Part shown: positions 6,391 through 9,084 of the stretch, piece after piece
Numbering within the stretch: position 1 is the first letter of the stretch
Layout of the letters: each line of letters starts with the position of its first letter
Assembly: GCA_007127015.1 (NCBI GenBank)
Contig: SLAE01000108.1
Span: 1 to 9,084, forward strand
DNA length: 9,084 bases
Direction of reading: 5' to 3'
Source: Desulfonatronospira sp.
GTDB lineage: Bacteria > Desulfobacterota > Desulfovibrionia > Desulfovibrionales > Desulfonatronovibrionaceae
Notes under the pieces: generated by a model
What the model was told of the DNA's origin: nothing
Seen by the model: only the letters and a program-made list of their open reading frames with translations
Database searches by the model: none
Made by a program: the position numbers and the translations under genes

Positions 6391-6666
6391 TAACTACTCC
6401 TGTTTTAATTTTCATCGTTGTCAAATTAGATCAGCCTTCTGACAGGAAAATCAACCCTGTCCGTATTCACATGAGTAACCAGATTATTAATTTAACTTTA
6501 AAAGCATTCAAAAGGCAAGCTTCACCAAAGGGTCGAACAAAGCCTGGGACAGGAATAATTATTGGCGCATCAGGATCATGCAGGTCTTCAAAAAGCCGTT
6601 CTGGACTGTTTACGCAGGAAAGAGTAACAGCTTTGATCTTCATAAAAAATCGCGGAGGTGGAGAAC

Positions 6667-7128
6667 ATGCAGTTTGAAGAAGCCGGAACCGGGCGTATTT
6701 TCATTCTCAGGCTGGAGCAGGGAGAGATCATCCATACTGTGATTGAAGATTTTGCTTCCAGACATAAAATTAAGAGAGCAGTACTGACAGCTATCGGCGG
6801 TGTGGACAGAGAAAGCAGGCTGGTGACCGGGCCGGAAGACGGCCTGGCCAGACCGGTCAGACCCATGCTGCACAGCCTTGATGACGTTCATGAAATAGTT
6901 GGTGCCGGAACCATATTTCCTGATGAGCAGGGTAATCCGGTTCTGCATATGCACATGGCCTGCGGAAGAAAAAATTCCACCGTTACAGGCTGTATCCGTC
7001 CAGGAGTTGCAGTCTGGCAGATCCTGGAAGTTTATCTGCAGGAAATTACCGGCACAGGCGGATTACGCAGGCTCAATCAGGAACTGGGGTTGGGAGTACT
7101 TGAAGTTAATGATTCCAAAGTCCGATAA
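6667..7128 (+). CDS. PPC/DUF296 domain protein (AHL/PD1-like family)
   Basis: This is the only plus-strand gene. The 153-residue product matches the PPC (DUF296, COG1661) fold, a small trimeric alpha/beta domain found alone in bacteria and archaea and fused to AT-hooks in plant AHL proteins. Conserved pieces seen are GRIFILRLEQGEIIHTVIEDFA (9-30), the glycine turn LTAIGGVDRESRL (40-52), HEIVGAGTIF (75-84), PVLHMHMACGRKNSTVTGCIRPG (91-113) with His94 and His96, and VWQILEVYLQEI (116-127). The biochemical function of bacterial members is not settled, and no AT-hook is present, so a DNA-binding role should not be assumed. A GTG at 6658 would give three more residues, but GGAGGTGG lies 5-8 nt before the ATG at 6667, which I chose. 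It converges on the Sel1 gene with 2 bp between stop codons and no terminator hairpin. At the usual third histidine position (GGH in many members) this protein has TGC (Cys109). Confidence 0.9.
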   Translation: MQFEEAGTGRIFILRLEQGEIIHTVIEDFASRHKIKRAVLTAIGGVDRESRLVTGPEDGLARPVRPMLHSLDDVHEIVGAGTIFPDEQGNPVLHMHMACGRKNSTVTGCIRPGVAVWQILEVYLQEITGTGGLRRLNQELGLGVLEVNDSKVR

Positions 7129-7130
7129 AA

Positions 7131-7745
7131 TTAATTCATGCTTTCAGGATTTCTTGATGTTCTGAACTCTTTGATCAATTTTTCAGCTGTCCGCAGCTCT
7201 TCCGGGTTGAGTCCGGTTTCAATTCTGTCTCTGTTTATTTCGGCCTGATCAAAGCCTTGTGAGGCGGACAGAGAAAACCATTTAAATGCTTTTACATGGT
7301 CAATTTTTACGCCGCGGCCATGCAGGTAAAAAAGCCCCAGTGCGTTTTGAGCCAGAAAATTATCCTGCGCGGCTGCCAGACTGAACCACTTGTATGCCTG
7401 ACTAAAATCCCGGCGCGCACCCAGCCCCTGAGAGTAATGCAGACCCAGATTTGTCTGAGCATACGCATTGCCCTGCTCTGCTGAAATTTCAAACAGCTCC
7501 ATTGCCCTGGAATAATTCCTGCGTACACCTAGACCGCGGGCATAAAGTTCTCCCAGATTATTTGCCGCTTCCGGACAACCCTTTTCCACAAGCGGCAGAT
7601 ACAATTTTACGGCTTTATTCCATTTTCCCAGTTTATAAGCCTCATGCGCCTCTTCGAGTTCCGCAGAATATATATCAGAAAGACCAAAAAATAATGGACA
7701 TAAAACAAAAACGCTGATCAAGACAGTCATCTTCAATTTACGCAT
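7131..7745 (-). CDS. Secreted Sel1-repeat (SLR/TPR-like) protein
   Basis: The 204-residue product begins with a Sec signal peptide: basic MRKLK, hydrophobic core to about residue 25, probable cleavage near IYSA-EL at 28/29. It should therefore act in the periplasm. The mature part is an alpha-solenoid: an opening TPR-like pair (EEAHEAYKLGKWNKAVKLYLPLVEKG), then three consecutive Sel1 repeats (about 58-93, 94-129, 130-165) with the typical A..NLG.LY..G.GV..D...A..WF..AA.QG pattern, and a charged helical tail. Such repeats mediate protein-protein contacts, and no catalytic residues are visible. A longer start at 7763 is possible, but AAGGAG 8 nt before the ATG at 7745 favours the shorter form. 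That ATG lies within ATGCGTAA, overlapping the end of the symporter gene by 8 nt, which indicates translational coupling. It is the last gene of the nfeD-symporter-sel1 set. The partner protein is unknown. Confidence 0.9.
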   Translation of the reverse strand: MRKLKMTVLISVFVLCPLFFGLSDIYSAELEEAHEAYKLGKWNKAVKLYLPLVEKGCPEAANNLGELYARGLGVRRNYSRAMELFEISAEQGNAYAQTNLGLHYSQGLGARRDFSQAYKWFSLAAAQDNFLAQNALGLFYLHGRGVKIDHVKAFKWFSLSASQGFDQAEINRDRIETGLNPEELRTAEKLIKEFRTSRNPESMN

Positions 7746-8757
7746 TAATTCCGCTCCTTGCATTATTGATTCTGCTGACCATTACCCCTCCTGCCAGAAG
7801 CTGCATAAGATGATAAAACATGATCGGGAGCAGGATCACCCCCAGACCGGAATGATATTCGAAAATCAGATTGGCCATAGGCACTCCCGCGGCCATGGTC
7901 TTCTGAGGAGCGCAAAATAAAGCAGCCATTGCATCGAAATGATCAAAACCTGCCGCCCTGATCCCCAGAACAACCAGTCCCAGAACAAAGGCCAGAAATA
8001 TGGCTGATCCAACAGCAGCCAGAACAGCCACCTCCGCTCCTTCACGATTCCATACTCCTTCCTGCCATGAATTGGAGAAGGCTGCATAGACCAGGAAGAG
8101 GATGATCAAGCTGCTGGCCGTGGAAAAAAATTTTTTATTGGCGTCTAACCAGTTCGGGCAAAGCGGTCTGACGATCTGACCGGCCAGCAAAGGAGCCAGC
8201 AGAAGCATGGAAATATCAATGAGCAAACTTCCCAGAGCAAGGTTTATCCCCCCAGCCTGGAGCCAAAGGCTCACCCACAGCGGGGTGATGAGTATCCCTG
8301 CCACGTTTGACAGACTGGAATTGAAAACCGCTCCGGCCACATTGCCCTTGGTCAGAAAGGTATAAGCAACAGAAGTGGCTATGGTTGTGGGCAATACGGC
8401 CAGAAAGAAAAAACCTGTCTGCAGGTCCTCGGATATAAATGCGGATGTACTAAGAAGAAAAAGCAGTGTACAAATGGGGATGACCAGGAAGATAAACGAC
8501 TGGACAAAAAGATGCAGCCTCCACTGCAGAGCTCCGGATTTCAGAGCGGCAGGGGACAAAGTAAGTCCCTGAAAAAAGAAAATCAGGATTACACCCAGCC
8601 TGGTCGTGATTTCGCTGCGCAGCAATCCTCCCCTCGCTCCGGGTTCTGAAAAGAGCCAGGCCAAAAGAATCGCTATCAGGAGACCCGCCAGGAACCAGTT
8701 ATTTCTTATCCACATAACCAATGAAGAATTCATAGCATCAAATCTGATCCGGACCAT
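7738..8757 (-). CDS. Bile acid:sodium symporter family transporter (YfeH-like)
   Basis: The 339-residue integral membrane protein has about ten hydrophobic helices and matches the SBF-like/YfeH branch of the bile acid:sodium symporter family (COG0385). Recognisable stretches are FFFQGLTLSPAALKSG (60-75), LQWRLHLFVQSFIF (77-90), LAVLPTTIATSVAYTFLTKGN (119-139, first substrate/ion crossover region), and FCAPQKTMAAGVPMANLIF (281-299, second crossover). The last aligns well with CGSKKSLANGIPMANILF of E. coli YfeH. The substrate of this branch is not established; coupling to sodium or protons with an organic anion is inferred from the superfamily. Start choice is uncertain. The ATG at 8757 overlaps nfeD by 20 nt, while the ATG at 8733 lies 4 nt after the nfeD stop and better fits the N-terminal length of YfeH. 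Neither has a strong ribosome binding site, which suggests translational coupling to nfeD. The 3' end overlaps the Sel1 gene by 8 nt. Confidence 0.93.
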   Translation of the reverse strand: MVRIRFDAMNSSLVMWIRNNWFLAGLLIAILLAWLFSEPGARGGLLRSEITTRLGVILIFFFQGLTLSPAALKSGALQWRLHLFVQSFIFLVIPICTLLFLLSTSAFISEDLQTGFFFLAVLPTTIATSVAYTFLTKGNVAGAVFNSSLSNVAGILITPLWVSLWLQAGGINLALGSLLIDISMLLLAPLLAGQIVRPLCPNWLDANKKFFSTASSLIILFLVYAAFSNSWQEGVWNREGAEVAVLAAVGSAIFLAFVLGLVVLGIRAAGFDHFDAMAALFCAPQKTMAAGVPMANLIFEYHSGLGVILLPIMFYHLMQLLAGGVMVSRINNARSGINA

Positions 8758-9084
8758 TCTTTACCGGCCTGACCCGCAATGTGAGACCCTTATGATCGAT
8801 GACCACCACTCTGGTTCCGGAAGGTATGGGAACATCTCCAATACTTCTGGCCTTCCAGATCTCTCCGCGGATATATATCTGTCCCACCGGATCAAGCGGC
8901 AAACGGACCAGGGCTTCAGAGCCGTGCAGTTTGCCGGCCATATCCGTAAGTCCCGGCTGAAGCGCTGGCTTATAAAAAGGATAAAGAAGGACATCCTTGA
9001 TTATTATAATCAGGATCACCAGAAAAGCTGTGAACGCGCTTATCCATTCCCTGTTCCAGGCAATCCAGAGCAGAGCAAGAATCA
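8738..9084 (-). CDS. NfeD family membrane protein, N-terminus beyond window edge
   Basis: The reading frame is open to the right edge, and about 115 C-terminal residues are visible. They begin with a hydrophobic segment ILALLWIAWNREW, then a second membrane helix FTAFLVILIIIIKDVLLYPF. A soluble C-terminal OB-fold (about 60 residues) follows, with the NfeD pattern LTDMAGKLHGSEALVRLPLDP, GQIYIRGEIWKARSIGD, IPSGTRVVVIDHKGLTLRVRP. NfeD proteins associate with stomatin/SPFH proteins and are thought to help membrane microdomain organisation. Longer forms carry a ClpP-type serine protease, but the cut prevents telling whether this is the short or long form. An internal GTG at 9019 is not taken as the start, because the upstream residues continue the expected membrane segment. 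It is the first visible gene of the operon with the symporter and Sel1 genes. A stomatin-like gene further upstream is a reasonable expectation but is outside the window. Confidence 0.88.
   Translation of the reverse strand, partial: ILALLWIAWNREWISAFTAFLVILIIIIKDVLLYPFYKPALQPGLTDMAGKLHGSEALVRLPLDPVGQIYIRGEIWKARSIGDVPIPSGTRVVVIDHKGLTLRVRPVKNGPDQI

Noticed and set aside
6391..6666. Possible regulatory RNA or promoter pair between the divergent genes
   Set aside because: A TTGACA-like box on the minus strand near 6417-6422 lacks a usable -10 before the gene. No stable hairpin with a U-run or known riboswitch motif was found.

Overview
The window reads as an ordinary chromosomal segment of an anaerobic or microaerobic bacterium of moderate GC content. 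I suspect a sulfate-reducer-type member of the Desulfobacterota (Desulfovibrionales-like). The reasons are the cbpA-cbpM-clpB stress operon, a Thi4 thiazole synthase of the His-containing, sulfide-dependent type, and an iron superoxide dismutase. This placement is inference from gene content, since no rRNA or other phylogenetic marker is present. Nearly every gene lies on the minus strand, so the transcriptional order runs from high to low coordinates. No mobile element, tRNA, rRNA or CRISPR array was seen.

Left part (1-3968, minus): a protein-quality-control operon. A promoter region carrying a 7-N9-7 inverted repeat precedes cbpA (class II J-protein without zinc fingers), then cbpM (MerR-like modulator of CbpA), then clpB (Hsp100 disaggregase, whose last ~20 residues fall off the left edge). 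The genes are spaced 22 nt apart and each has a good ribosome binding site.

Middle (3991-5156, minus): a single-gene thiamine unit. A TPP riboswitch, a perfect intrinsic terminator in the leader, thi4, and a second intrinsic terminator follow one another. The aptamer's P1 3' strand can form 11 consecutive pairs (three G-U) with the 5' arm of the leader terminator. This gives a readable transcription-attenuation mechanism. The 452-nt stretch between sod and thi4 (4835-5286) is filled by this leader plus a possible promoter.

Next (5287-6390, minus): an Fe-type superoxide dismutase, preceded by an unrecognised four-helix membrane protein. The 276-nt gap 6391-6666 lies between divergent genes, and I see no convincing promoter or structure in it.

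Right part: a lone plus-strand PPC/DUF296 protein (6667-7128) converges, with only 2 bp between stop codons, on a minus-strand operon. That operon is nfeD (truncated by the right edge), a YfeH-like bile acid:sodium symporter family protein and a secreted Sel1-repeat protein. Neighbouring genes in it overlap. The strongest points of interest are the fully readable TPP attenuator in front of a His-type Thi4, and the palindromic candidate operator on the chaperone promoter. I found no clearly new multi-gene system.
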